From positions 434,001 to 498,000 of the forward strand of contig CAXXSU010000002.1 in assembly GCA_963664465.2 (NCBI GenBank): a stretch of DNA of 64,000 nucleotides, given 5' to 3'. Of the stretch, positions 43,353 through 53,078 are shown one piece after another. Within the stretch, counting starts at the first letter, position 1. Every line of letters begins with the position of its first letter. The notes under the pieces were generated by a model. It worked only from the letters and a program-made list of their open reading frames with translations. It had not been told where the DNA came from and did not search any database. This DNA is from CAVOAK01 sp963664465. Its GTDB lineage: Bacteria; Pseudomonadota; Alphaproteobacteria; UBA8366; CAVOAK01. The position numbers and the translations under genes were made by a program.

Positions 43353-44549
43353 ATGAATATTCATGAATATCAGGCCAAGGGATTGCTCAAGTCGTATGGC
43401 GTTGTGGTTCCGAATGGTGGCATTGCCTTCAGCGTCGAAGAGGCGGACAAGATAGCGCAAGACCTGGGTGGTCCGGTTTGGGTTGTGAAGAGCCAGATCC
43501 ACGCCGGCGGACGCGGCGCGGGTCGCTTCAAGGACAATCCGGAGGGCAAAGGTGGCGTCCGGGTCGTGCAATCGCTCGATGACGTCAAGGAAGCGGCTTC
43601 GGAGATGTTGGGTCACGTGCTGGTGACGCGACAGACGGGCCCATCCGGCAAGGAAGTGAAGCGGATTTATGTCGAGGAAGGCTGCGAAATACAGCGTGAG
43701 CTTTATCTCAGCATGCTTGTCGACCGACAAAGCGGCCGTGTCACCGTCATGGCGTCGACCGAGGGCGGGATGGAGATCGAAGAAGTCGCCGCCAAGACGC
43801 CTGAAAATATCATCATGGTCGCCATCGACCCGGTGATCGGAATGGCGCCATTCTATGCGCGCAAGGTCGCTTTCGGTCTCGGGCTCGAGGGCACACAGGT
43901 CAGAGGTGCGGTCAACCTTCTATCGGGCCTCTATAAGGTCTTTACGAGCCTCGACGCGAGCCTCATCGAGATCAACCCGCTGGTCGTCACAGGCGATGGC
44001 GGTGTGCTTGCGCTCGACGCAAAGATGAACTTCGATGACAACGCGCTATTCCGGCATAAAGAAGTGCTCAAGCTGCGCGACGTAGACGAGGAGGACCCGG
44101 CCGAAGCGGAGGCCTCCGAACACGATCTCAACTACATAACGCTCGATGGCAATATCGGCTGCATGGTGAATGGCGCCGGCCTGGCCATGGCGACGATGGA
44201 CATCATTAAGTTGTATGGCGGCGAGCCCGCGAATTTCCTCGACGTTGGCGGCACCGCCGACAAGGAGCGCGTGACGGCGGCGTTCAAGATCATCCTTTCA
44301 GACCCGAGCGTAGAGGGCATTTTGGTTAATATATTCGGTGGCATTATGCGCTGCGACGTAATCGCCGAGGGTGTCGTCGAAGCGGCACGCGAGGTCTCAA
44401 TCAAGGTTCCGCTGGTTGTTCGCCTCGAAGGAACGAATGTCGATATGGGCAGAAAGATCCTGGCAGAATCGGGGCTTGCGATTACCTCTGCCGACGATCT
44501 GGACGATGCCGCCAAGAAGGTCGTCGAAGAAGTGGCGGGGTCGCACTGA
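43353..44549 (+). CDS. sucC: Succinate-CoA ligase (ADP/GDP-forming) beta subunit
   Basis: 398 residues. It forms ATP or GTP from succinyl-CoA together with SucD. The ATP-grasp fold starts MNIHEYQAKGLLKSYGV. Landmarks are VVKSQIHAGGRGAGRFK, LIEINPLVVTGDGGVLALDAKMNFDDNALFRH, and the CoA-loop NIFGGIMRCDVIAEG. Its stop overlaps the sucD start by one base (TGATG). Confidence 0.97.
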   Translation: MNIHEYQAKGLLKSYGVVVPNGGIAFSVEEADKIAQDLGGPVWVVKSQIHAGGRGAGRFKDNPEGKGGVRVVQSLDDVKEAASEMLGHVLVTRQTGPSGKEVKRIYVEEGCEIQRELYLSMLVDRQSGRVTVMASTEGGMEIEEVAAKTPENIIMVAIDPVIGMAPFYARKVAFGLGLEGTQVRGAVNLLSGLYKVFTSLDASLIEINPLVVTGDGGVLALDAKMNFDDNALFRHKEVLKLRDVDEEDPAEAEASEHDLNYITLDGNIGCMVNGAGLAMATMDIIKLYGGEPANFLDVGGTADKERVTAAFKIILSDPSVEGILVNIFGGIMRCDVIAEGVVEAAREVSIKVPLVVRLEGTNVDMGRKILAESGLAITSADDLDDAAKKVVEEVAGSH

Positions 44550-45424
44550 TGGCCGTCCTCATAAATAGCGACACCAAGGTTATTTGCCAGGGGTTCACCG
44601 GTTCGCAAGGAACCTTCCACTCGGAACAGGCGATTGCCTACGGCACGTCGATGGTGGGTGGCGTAACGCCCGGCAAAGGGGGAACGACGCATCTCGACTT
44701 GCCGGTATTCGATACGGTGGCCGAGGCTGTCGCCACGACCGGCGCCAACGCTTCGGCAATCTATGTACCGCCTGCCTTCGCTGCCGATGCGATACTTGAA
44801 GCCATAGATGCGCAAGTCGCGCTCATCGTTTGCATCACCGAAGGCGTTCCTGTGGTCGACATGGTTCAGGTGAAGCGCGAACTTGAAGGTTCGTCCTCTC
44901 GTCTTGTCGGGCCGAATTGTCCGGGTGTGATTACTCCCGATGAATGCAAGATAGGCATCATGCCGGGTCACATTCACCTGCGCGGCAAAATTGGCATCGT
45001 CTCGCGCTCCGGCACGCTGACCTATGAGGCCGTGGCGCAGACGACGGCGGTTGGCCTTGGCCAGTCGACCTGTATCGGCATTGGCGGCGATCCCGTAAAC
45101 GGCACCAATTTTATCGATTGTCTGGACCTGTTTCTGGCCGATCCCGAGACCGAGGGCGTTATCATGATCGGTGAGATTGGCGGGAGTGAAGAGGAGGACG
45201 CTGCCGAATTCATTAAGCAGTCAAAAACCAAGAAACCTGTAGCCAGTTTCATCGCGGGAGTTACGGCGCCACCTGGTCGCCGCATGGGCCACGCAGGGGC
45301 AATTATCTCTGGCGGCAAGGGCGGCGCTGGCGACAAAATTGAAGCCCTGAGAAGCGCCGGTATTCACGTGGCGGATAGCCCAGCCAAACTCGGTGTAACC
45401 ATGGCGTCGGCGTTTAGCGGGTGA
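44549..45424 (+). CDS. sucD: Succinate-CoA ligase alpha subunit
   Basis: 291 residues. It binds CoA and carries the phospho-histidine. Motifs are VICQGFTGSQGTFHSEQAI, GGVTPGKGGTTHLDLPVF, LVGPNCPGVITPDECKIGIMPG, and GRRMGHAGAIISGGKG with the active histidine. It is coupled to sucC. Confidence 0.97.
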   Translation: MAVLINSDTKVICQGFTGSQGTFHSEQAIAYGTSMVGGVTPGKGGTTHLDLPVFDTVAEAVATTGANASAIYVPPAFAADAILEAIDAQVALIVCITEGVPVVDMVQVKRELEGSSSRLVGPNCPGVITPDECKIGIMPGHIHLRGKIGIVSRSGTLTYEAVAQTTAVGLGQSTCIGIGGDPVNGTNFIDCLDLFLADPETEGVIMIGEIGGSEEEDAAEFIKQSKTKKPVASFIAGVTAPPGRRMGHAGAIISGGKGGAGDKIEALRSAGIHVADSPAKLGVTMASAFSG

Positions 45425-45494
45425 TGAATTGACTGGCAGGCTGCGGATAGGTGTAGCTAACGTCGCAATCTGTAGGCTTATGGAGGTCTAATAC

Positions 45495-48389
45495 ATGGCA
45501 TCCACGCTTGAAAGTTCTTCGTTTCTGCACGGTGTCAACGAGGTTTATCTGGCCGAACTTTACGTTCGATTTCTGGAGAACCCCGGATCGGTCGACACGA
45601 ACTGGGCCGAATTTTTCGGTGAACTACATGATGATGATGCCCGGGATGTTCTGGGTGAGTTAGGCGGCGCAAGTTGGGCGCCACGCGGTGCCAAAGTGAT
45701 TGGTAACGGCGACGGTCTGTCGATTTCCGATGCGATTGCAGGCACGGCACCCGAACCTTCTAAGGAGGCGCCCGGAGCGTCGGCATCCAGAGAGGACGTT
45801 CTTCAGACCGCCCGTGACTCGATCAATGCATTGATGCTGATCCGTTCGTATCGGGTGCGCGGCCACCTTGAAGCCGACCTCGATCCGCTCAAGTTGTCGG
45901 CGCCCGAGCCGCATCCGGAGCTAGACCCGACGAAGTACGGGTTTAGCGAAGATGATATGGAACGCCCGATCTTCATAAACGGCGTGCTGGGCCTCGAATG
46001 GGCCAGTCTGGCTGAGATTTATGAGATCGTCCGCGACACCTATTGCGGAAAAATTGGCGTCGAGTTCATGCACATCCAGGATCCGGATGAGAAGGCTTGG
46101 ATCCAACAGCGCATAGAGAGCGTCCACAACCACACCGAATTTACCGCACGTGGCAAGCGGGCCATCCTCGATCGGCTGGTCCACGCCGAGATCTTCGAGA
46201 AGTTCCTCGATAAGCGCTATACCGGCACGAAGCGGTTTGGCCTCGATGGCGGCGAGTCGCTAATTCCGGCACTCGAGCAAATCATGAAGCGGGGTGGTCA
46301 ACTGGGGCTGAAGGAAATCGTCATCGGCATGCCGCATCGTGGCAGGCTGAACGTGCTCGCCAACATGATGGGAAAACCCTACCAGGCGATCTTCTCTGAA
46401 TTTCAAGGCAATCCAGCAAACCCCGAGGAGGTTCAGGGTGCCGGCGATGTCAAATACCACCTCGGCACCTCTTCGGATCGCGAGTTCGACGGCAACCAGA
46501 TCCACCTGTCGCTGACCGCCAATCCATCGCATCTGGAGGCCGTCAACACCGTTGTCCTCGGCAAGGTACGCGCGAAACAGACACAGTTCGTTAATGAAAC
46601 GCGCGATCAGGTCATGGGTCTGTTGATGCATGGCGACGCTGCATTTGCGGGCCAAGGCCTAGTCGCCGAGACGCTTGATATGTCGCAGCTGCGCGGATAT
46701 CGCACCGGCGGCACCATCCACGTCATCGTCAACAACCAAATCGGATTCACGACGATGCCGGCCTATCATCGATCCGGCCCGTATTGCTCGGAATGGGCAA
46801 AGATCATTCAGGCACCGATCTTCCACGTCAACGGTGACGATCCCGAGGCGGTGGTTCACATTTCGCGGATTGCCATGGAGTTTAGGCAGGAGTTCAAGAA
46901 GGACGTGATTATCGACATGTTCTGCTATCGCCGCCACGGTCATAACGAGGGCGACGAGCCGATGTTCACCCAGCCGTTGATGTACAAGAAGATTGCTGAA
47001 CATCGCACAACGCGTGAGCTCTATGCGGACCAACTGATCGCCGAAGGTGTGTTGGAGGCCGACGAGGCCGAGCAGATGGTCCGCGCGTTTGAAATGACGC
47101 TTGAACAGGACTTCGAAGCGGCAAGCGGCTACAAGCCGAACCGGGCGGACTGGTTGGAAGGCGCTTGGACGGGCCTAGAACGGGCTCGTGGCGAGGCGCG
47201 ACGCGGAAAGACGGGTGTTCCACGCAAGACGCTGCGCCAGATGGGCAAGAATCTTACCCGGATTCCAGGCGACTTTAATGCCAACTCGAAGATTGTCAGG
47301 CAGTTTCGGACCCGTGGTGAAAAAATCGAAGCCGGTGAAGGCATCGATTGGGCAACCGCCGAAGCGTTGGCCTTCGGCGCGCTGCTGATTGAGGGAACAC
47401 CGGTCAGGCTAAGCGGCCAGGATTGCGGCCGCGGCACGTTTTCGCAACGTCACGCGATGATCGTCGACCAGGATACTGAGCGCAAATACGTGCCGCTCGA
47501 TTTTCTCAAGGATGGCCAGGCAAAGTTCGAGATCATGGACAGTCCTTTGAGCGAGGCTGGAGTGCTCGGCTTCGAGTACGGCTACACGCTTGCGGAGCCG
47601 AATGTGTTGGTGCTGTGGGAGGCTCAGTTTGGCGACTTTGCCAACGGTGCGCAGATGATCATTGACCAGTTTATCGTGTCCGGAGAGTCGAAGTGGTTGC
47701 GGATGTCTGGATTGGTGATGCTGTTGCCGCATGGCTTTGAGGGGCAAGGACCTGAGCATTCCTCGGCGCGCCTGGAGCGTTTCCTTCAGCTCTGCGCCGA
47801 TGATAATATGCAGGTCGCTAACTGCACGACGCCGGCAAACTATTTCCACATTCTGCGCCGCCAGGTGCGCCGAGAATTCCGCAAACCACTGGTGCTCATG
47901 ACGCCGAAATCGTTGCTGCGGCACAAGCTATGTGTCTCGCCGATCGAGGATTTCGCCACCGATTCAACGTTCCACCGTGTTCTGTGGGATCGGGGCGACG
48001 TTGCCAAGGATGGCGCCATCAAGCGCGTCGTATTGTGTTCCGGCAAAGTCTATTACGACCTGTACGAAGAACGTGCCGAGCGCGGCGAGAAGCATGTCTA
48101 TCTCATGCGTTTGGAGCAGCTCTATCCGTTTCCCTACAAGGCGATGCGCAAGGAGCTCAAACGGTTTCCCAAGGCCGACATCGTGTGGTGTCAGGAGGAG
48201 CCCAAAAACATGGGCTCGTGGAGTCTCGTGGAGCCGTGCCTGGAAGAGGTGCTGGATGAGATCGGTGCGAAGCAGAAAAGGGTTGCCTATGTCGGACGTC
48301 CAGCAGCGGCGTCCCCGGCGGCCGGGCTTCTGCGGCGTCACCTGAAGGAACAGAATGCCCTCGTTGACGAGGCATTGAGTATCAAATAA
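45495..48389 (+). CDS. sucA: 2-oxoglutarate dehydrogenase E1 component
   Basis: 964 residues. It is the thiamine-diphosphate decarboxylase of the 2-oxoglutarate dehydrogenase complex. Motifs are FLHGVNEVYLAELYVRFLENP, EIVIGMPHRGRLNVLANMM, LSLTANPSHLEAVNTVV, the ThDP region HGDAAFAGQGLVAETLDMSQL with VNNQIGFTT, and YRRHGHNEGDEPMFTQP. It is full length. It lies between sucD and sucB in the same direction. Confidence 0.97.
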   Translation: MASTLESSSFLHGVNEVYLAELYVRFLENPGSVDTNWAEFFGELHDDDARDVLGELGGASWAPRGAKVIGNGDGLSISDAIAGTAPEPSKEAPGASASREDVLQTARDSINALMLIRSYRVRGHLEADLDPLKLSAPEPHPELDPTKYGFSEDDMERPIFINGVLGLEWASLAEIYEIVRDTYCGKIGVEFMHIQDPDEKAWIQQRIESVHNHTEFTARGKRAILDRLVHAEIFEKFLDKRYTGTKRFGLDGGESLIPALEQIMKRGGQLGLKEIVIGMPHRGRLNVLANMMGKPYQAIFSEFQGNPANPEEVQGAGDVKYHLGTSSDREFDGNQIHLSLTANPSHLEAVNTVVLGKVRAKQTQFVNETRDQVMGLLMHGDAAFAGQGLVAETLDMSQLRGYRTGGTIHVIVNNQIGFTTMPAYHRSGPYCSEWAKIIQAPIFHVNGDDPEAVVHISRIAMEFRQEFKKDVIIDMFCYRRHGHNEGDEPMFTQPLMYKKIAEHRTTRELYADQLIAEGVLEADEAEQMVRAFEMTLEQDFEAASGYKPNRADWLEGAWTGLERARGEARRGKTGVPRKTLRQMGKNLTRIPGDFNANSKIVRQFRTRGEKIEAGEGIDWATAEALAFGALLIEGTPVRLSGQDCGRGTFSQRHAMIVDQDTERKYVPLDFLKDGQAKFEIMDSPLSEAGVLGFEYGYTLAEPNVLVLWEAQFGDFANGAQMIIDQFIVSGESKWLRMSGLVMLLPHGFEGQGPEHSSARLERFLQLCADDNMQVANCTTPANYFHILRRQVRREFRKPLVLMTPKSLLRHKLCVSPIEDFATDSTFHRVLWDRGDVAKDGAIKRVVLCSGKVYYDLYEERAERGEKHVYLMRLEQLYPFPYKAMRKELKRFPKADIVWCQEEPKNMGSWSLVEPCLEEVLDEIGAKQKRVAYVGRPAAASPAAGLLRRHLKEQNALVDEALSIK

Positions 48390-48429
48390 CGCGCGCGGCG
48401 GTACCGTTGCGCTACTGATGAGGAGAATG

Positions 48430-49662
48430 ATGGCTACTGAAATCGTGGTGCCCCAGCTTGGCGAGTCGGTCACCGAGGCGACAGTTGCGCAGTGGCTGAA
48501 ATCGGTCGGCGATCCGGTCGAAGTCGACGATCCTGTGGTCGAGCTGGAAACCGACAAGGTTACACTTGAGGTCAACGCGACGGCAGCCGGTGTCTTGAGC
48601 GAAATTGCCGCGGATCCTGGAGCGGAAGTTTCGGTCGGCGCAATCCTCGGCCGCATCGGTGACGGCGCGGCTGATTCGAAGCCTGCCGCAAAGCCAGCCG
48701 CAAAGCCAGCTGCCGAAGCTCCTGCACCTGCGCCGCCGGCGGCTGAGGCCGCACCACCCGCGCTGGCCAGTCCGGCGCCTGCCGCAAAAGTGTCTCTATC
48801 CCCGGCTGTTCGCAAGCTGATCGAGGAGAACAATCTCGATCCAACGCAGATTCCAGGAACCGGCAAGGACGGACGATTGACCAAGGGTGATGTGCTCGCC
48901 TGGCTTGAGTCCGGCCAACCGGCGGCAGCCCAAGCGCTCGCCCCAGCGTCCCAGGAAAGTGGCCCTCGCGAAGAACGGGTTCGCATGACGCGCCTTCGCC
49001 AGCGCATCGCGGAACGCCTCAAGGAAGCTCAGAATACGGCAGCCATGCTTTCTACCTTCAATGAGGTGGACATGACTGAAATCTTGGCGCTTCGCGTAAA
49101 ATACCGTGAGGCGTTCGAAAAGAAGCATGGTGTCCGCCTTGGCTTCATGTCGATATTTGCCAAGGCATGCATCGTTGCGCTTAAAGAAATTCCGGCGGTC
49201 AATGCGGAAATCGACGGCGACGAAATCGTTTACAAGAACCACTACGATATCGGCATCGCCGTTGGTACACCGCAAGGCCTGGTTGTCCCGGTGATCCGTG
49301 ATGCGGATCGCCTGTCGTTCGCCGAGATCGAGACGACAATTGCCGGACTTGCGGTCAAGGCGCGTGACGGCAAACTTTCCATGGACGAGTTGACGGGTGG
49401 GACGTTCACCATAACCAACGGTGGTGTCTATGGCTCGCTGCTGTCCACGCCGATCCTCAACCCGCCGCAGTCGGGTATTCTTGGCATGCACAAGACGCAG
49501 CCGCGGCCCATTGCGATGGGCGACAAGGTGGAAATAAGGCCGATGATGTATCTAGCGCTGAGCTACGATCACCGCATCATCGACGGACGCGAGGCGGTAA
49601 CCTTCCTAGTACGGGTGAAGGAGTGCTTGGAAGATCCGGAACGCATCCTGATCGACGCCTGA
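48430..49662 (+). CDS. sucB: Dihydrolipoyl succinyltransferase (E2)
   Basis: 410 residues from ATG 48430, chosen because GAGGAG lies 4-5 nt upstream; the frame also has ATGs at 48418 and 48427. It transfers the succinyl group from lipoamide to CoA. The lipoyl domain has ETDKVTLEVNA with the lipoylated lysine. An Ala/Pro linker follows, then the E1/E3-binding domain (SPAVRKLIEENNLDPTQIPGTGKDGRLTKGD), and the catalytic SYDHRIIDGREAVTFLV. Confidence 0.96.
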   Translation: MATEIVVPQLGESVTEATVAQWLKSVGDPVEVDDPVVELETDKVTLEVNATAAGVLSEIAADPGAEVSVGAILGRIGDGAADSKPAAKPAAKPAAEAPAPAPPAAEAAPPALASPAPAAKVSLSPAVRKLIEENNLDPTQIPGTGKDGRLTKGDVLAWLESGQPAAAQALAPASQESGPREERVRMTRLRQRIAERLKEAQNTAAMLSTFNEVDMTEILALRVKYREAFEKKHGVRLGFMSIFAKACIVALKEIPAVNAEIDGDEIVYKNHYDIGIAVGTPQGLVVPVIRDADRLSFAEIETTIAGLAVKARDGKLSMDELTGGTFTITNGGVYGSLLSTPILNPPQSGILGMHKTQPRPIAMGDKVEIRPMMYLALSYDHRIIDGREAVTFLVRVKECLEDPERILIDA

Positions 49663-49715
49663 CGCCGCGAAATTAGCGGCGTTTTCTGACGTATCATCCG
49701 ACTGGGGGTATTCGC

Positions 49716-51113
49716 ATGACCGATACGCAATATGACCTGATCGTCGTCGGCGGCGGACCAGGCGGCTATGTGGCGGCGATTCGCGCAGCCCAGCTCGGCA
49801 TGAAGGTCGCTTGTATCGAGAAGCGTGGTGCGCTCGGCGGCACTTGCCTCAACGTCGGCTGCATTCCCTCTAAGGCGCTGCTGCAGTCATCCGAAAAGTA
49901 TACTGAGGCACAGCACAGTTTGGCATCGCATGGTGTCAAACTCGAAAAGGTGCGACTCGACCTAAAGACCATGATGTCGCGTAAGGACAAGGTCGTCGTC
50001 GATCTGACGAGCGGCATCGAGTTTTTGTTCAAGAAGAACAAGGTCGACTATCTGAAGGGCATCGGCCGAATAAAGTCGGTGGGCGAGGTCACGGTCGACG
50101 GCAAGCAGTCGGTCAAGGGAACACGCATCCTGATTGCGACGGGATCCGAGTCGACCCCGCTGGCTGGCGTCGAGGTGGACGAGAAACAGATCGTGACTTC
50201 AACCGGAGCGCTCTCGCTGGCCAAGGTGCCGAAACGGCTCACCGTCATCGGCGCCGGTGTGATCGGGCTGGAGCTCGGTTCGGTATGGTCGCGGCTCGGC
50301 GCCAAGGTCACCGTGATTGAGTTTCTCGACCGTATCCTGCCCGGAATGGATGGCGAGATCGCAAAACAGGCGCAGAGCGTTCTCGCCAAGCAAGGTCTTA
50401 CCTTCAAGCTCTCGTCGAAGGTAACTTCGGCGAAAAAGGCGAAGACCGGCGTGACACTTGCCGTTGAGCCGGTTGACGGTGGCAAGAAAGAAAGTGTCAC
50501 GAGCGATGTCGTTCTGCTTGCGGTCGGTCGCCGTCCGTATACCGAGGGTCTCGGTCTTGAGGAAGTCGGTGTTGCGGTCGACAACCGGGGCATCATCCAA
50601 GTCGATGGCGCATTTCAGACGAACGTCCAGGGGATTTTTGCGATTGGCGACTGCGTGCCGGGCCCGATGCTGGCGCACAAGTCCGAGGACGAAGGCGTGA
50701 TCTGCGTTGAAATGATGGCGGGGCAGGCGGGTCACATCGATTATGAACTGGTGCCGGGCGTGGTCTATACGTGGCCCGAAATAGCTGGAGTCGGGAAGAC
50801 CGAAGAGGAACTTAAGGAAGCATCCACCGACTACAAGGTCGGCAAGTTTCCCTTTCTTGCCAACAGCCGCGCGCGCGTCAACGCCGACACGGATGGCCTT
50901 GTTAAAATCCTTGCCGACGCGAAGACGGACCGTGTCCTTGGCGTGCACATTCTTGGACCACTGGCAGGGGATTTGTTGGCTGAAGCGGTGCTGGCCATGG
51001 AGTTTGGCGCTTCGGCTGAGGACATTGCCCGAACCTGCCATGCCCACCCGGCGATGGGGGAGGCCGTGAAAGAGGCCGCGCTGGCGGTCCACGGCCGGCC
51101 GATCCATATCTGA
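49716..51113 (+). CDS. lpd: Dihydrolipoamide dehydrogenase (E3)
   Basis: 465 residues. It reoxidises dihydrolipoamide with FAD and NAD. Motifs are LIVVGGGPGGYVAAIRAAQLG, the redox disulfide GGTCLNVGCIPSKALL, the NAD-binding VIGAGVIGLELGSVWSRLG, AIGDCVPGPMLAHKSEDEG, and the catalytic HAHPAMGEAVKEA. It ends the mdh-sucCDAB-lpd block. Confidence 0.97.
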   Translation: MTDTQYDLIVVGGGPGGYVAAIRAAQLGMKVACIEKRGALGGTCLNVGCIPSKALLQSSEKYTEAQHSLASHGVKLEKVRLDLKTMMSRKDKVVVDLTSGIEFLFKKNKVDYLKGIGRIKSVGEVTVDGKQSVKGTRILIATGSESTPLAGVEVDEKQIVTSTGALSLAKVPKRLTVIGAGVIGLELGSVWSRLGAKVTVIEFLDRILPGMDGEIAKQAQSVLAKQGLTFKLSSKVTSAKKAKTGVTLAVEPVDGGKKESVTSDVVLLAVGRRPYTEGLGLEEVGVAVDNRGIIQVDGAFQTNVQGIFAIGDCVPGPMLAHKSEDEGVICVEMMAGQAGHIDYELVPGVVYTWPEIAGVGKTEEELKEASTDYKVGKFPFLANSRARVNADTDGLVKILADAKTDRVLGVHILGPLAGDLLAEAVLAMEFGASAEDIARTCHAHPAMGEAVKEAALAVHGRPIHI

Positions 51114-51173
51114 TCGCGATCCGCTGAACCGGCACCCTTGCCACGTTCAGACTGAACGCTTTCCAAGGGCACA

Positions 51174-51204
51174 AAAAAATCGGGGCCGGAGTGATCTCCG
51201 GCCC
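51174..51204 (-). terminator. Intrinsic terminator for the minus-strand xerC operon
   Basis: A 9-bp perfect stem (gggccggag / ctccggccc, loop tgat) lies beside seven A residues on the plus strand, so a minus-strand transcript would have a T run after the hairpin. It ends fsa-DUF484-xerC transcription and faces lpd, so it may also help stop lpd transcripts. Confidence 0.85.
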
Positions 51205-51297
51205 ACGAGGTTCTCACAGGGGCTACGTGAGTTGGTGTGGCAGTGCACCCGCCACACCGGGTACCTCACTATCTGGGGATGGGTCGCGACAATCAAA

Positions 51298-51311
51298 GTG
51301 ATGGCCATCAC
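51298..51311. repeat. 14-bp perfect palindrome between lpd and xerC
   Basis: gtgatggccatcac, perfectly self-complementary, between the terminator and the xerC stop. A second inverted repeat (ggtgtggc / gccacacc) lies just to the left, near 51236-51262. No function is clear. Confidence 0.6.
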
Positions 51312-51362
51312 AGCCTAAGAAACTTATTCAAGTTTTTTGGAAACGTATTTTATTACAACAGG

Positions 51363-52343
51363 TTACTTGTTACGTTTTGCGCGCGGATGCGCGTTTTTGT
51401 ACTCCGATAGCAGCTTTGCACCATCGACCGCGGTATAACGCTGGGTGGTTGAAAGCGATGCGTGTCCCAGGAGTTCCTGAATTGCCCGCAGATCGCCGCC
51501 GCCGGCGAGCAGATGCGTCGCAAAGCTATGTCTTAGCGCATGCGGAGTTGCGGTCTCGGGAAGGCCCAACTTGCTGCGCAGGTCGCGCAGTCTGCGCTGG
51601 ACGACGCCAGCCGATAGCCGGCCACCACGTGAGCCGTAAAACAGGGGGGCGTCCGGATCACGCGGAAATGGGCAGATTTCGAGATACCTTCCAAGGGCGC
51701 TCCAGACGGCGGGAAGCACGGGCACCATGCGCTGTTTGTTGCCTTTACCGGTTATAACCAGGTAGTCGCCGGCGCGGCTATCCCGCTGGTTCAGTCCGAG
51801 CGCCTCCGAAATTCGCAGGCCGCAGCCGTAGAGCAATGTAAAGAGCGCTCTATCCCTGAGATCGAGCCAGGATTCGCCCGCTGCGGGATCGGTCGTGTTG
51901 ACGACCTTGAGCGCGTTCTCCGTGCTGAGGGGCTTGGGTATCACCTGTCGTTGTCGTGGTGTCCGAATCGAGTGCACGGCGGCGTTGGTGCATATGCCGT
52001 TGCGCGTGGTCCAGCGGAAAAACCCGCGAACAACCGAGAGCGCCCGCGCCGTCGAACTGCGGGCCACGCCTGAATTTGCACGATACGCAAGCCAAGCGCG
52101 GAAATCAGCCGTCCGCAGTCGTGTGAGATCGGCGAGCGTCGGCTGGCCGGCCAGATGTCCAGTTAGAAACTCAAGAAAAGCCGCGAGATCGCGTTCATAG
52201 GCCTGAACCGTGTTGGGCGAGCCTCTCTTTTCGTGGATCAGCCAGTCACGCCACTCGTCGAGCGTGTTGGCAAGCGTTCGCGCGGCCACGACGCTGGCCG
52301 CGGATTGCGTTTCTGCGTATTTCAGCTCGGCACTTCCAGCCAT
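51363..52343 (-). CDS. xerC: Tyrosine recombinase XerC-type
   Basis: 326 residues from ATG 52343; the 35 codons upstream in the frame belong to DUF484. It resolves chromosome dimers at dif with a XerD partner. The SAM-like N-terminal domain has RGSPNTVQAYERDLAAFLEFL. The catalytic residues are visible: Arg in GCGLRISEAL, Lys in GKGNKQRMVP, HALRHSFATHLL, LLGHASLSTTQRYT with the nucleophile Tyr. It overlaps the DUF484 gene by 22 bp. Confidence 0.94.
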   Translation of the reverse strand: MAGSAELKYAETQSAASVVAARTLANTLDEWRDWLIHEKRGSPNTVQAYERDLAAFLEFLTGHLAGQPTLADLTRLRTADFRAWLAYRANSGVARSSTARALSVVRGFFRWTTRNGICTNAAVHSIRTPRQRQVIPKPLSTENALKVVNTTDPAAGESWLDLRDRALFTLLYGCGLRISEALGLNQRDSRAGDYLVITGKGNKQRMVPVLPAVWSALGRYLEICPFPRDPDAPLFYGSRGGRLSAGVVQRRLRDLRSKLGLPETATPHALRHSFATHLLAGGGDLRAIQELLGHASLSTTQRYTAVDGAKLLSEYKNAHPRAKRNK

Positions 52344-53035
52344 TGGCGAATGATGTATTGCGAAACGCGTGCGAGGAAACCCAGCAGGTCGGTCGCCTGA
52401 CCGGGGTGGAATGTGGTGGCATGGCGTGAGCCGAAGGCCAGCATACAAGGCGGAGTTGCCGTCGATACCTCTACGCGCGCCAAGGCGTCAGATTGTACAA
52501 GCGTTGCGCCGCCGCCGAAAATCTCCGGATCGCCCTCGACCTTGCTGCGCAAGATCACCTGCCGATTCATGCCGATCAATTCGTCGACCTTCCCTTGCTG
52601 AATGATCTGCAACCCGCGGGTCCGGATCGGTACAGCATCGCTTCCACCCGATTCGACACAGAGTGTGACGACGTCCATGTCAAGCAGCACGGCGAAATCG
52701 GTCGTCACGGTTTGGATCAACTGCTCGAATGATTTTGCATCCAACAGGGCCAATACGCATTCGTGAACGCGCGCCTGAGTCGTCAGATTGTTGCGGCCGG
52801 TCGCGATCAGTTCGCGCTGCCGCGACTTCATGCGCTTGTTATCGTCCTTCAGGCGCTCCAGCATCGCCATCTGAAAATCCTCAACACCACTTCCGAGCTC
52901 GCGGCCCGGCGGCTCGAGCTGCGAGAGCAGCGTTGGGTGCCGGTTGAGGAAATTCGGGTGCTCACGCAGGAACTGGACAACCAGTTCGTCATCAAGATCC
53001 AAGAGCTGCTTGGCGTCCGTGGAGTCGCGCGTCAT
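52322..53035 (-). CDS. DUF484-family protein
   Basis: 237 residues, soluble. The N-terminal part has VVQFLREHPNFLNRHPTLLSQL and FQMAMLERLKDDNKRMKSRQRELI, the family's conserved helix; a GAF-like half follows. This protein family is commonly encoded next to xerC, as here. The biochemical function is not established. Confidence 0.93.
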   Translation of the reverse strand: MTRDSTDAKQLLDLDDELVVQFLREHPNFLNRHPTLLSQLEPPGRELGSGVEDFQMAMLERLKDDNKRMKSRQRELIATGRNNLTTQARVHECVLALLDAKSFEQLIQTVTTDFAVLLDMDVVTLCVESGGSDAVPIRTRGLQIIQQGKVDELIGMNRQVILRSKVEGDPEIFGGGATLVQSDALARVEVSTATPPCMLAFGSRHATTFHPGQATDLLGFLARVSQYIIRQWLEVPS

Positions 53036-53078
53036 CGATTTTTCTGCCTGATATGTCCAGTCATGACCCGCTGCGAGG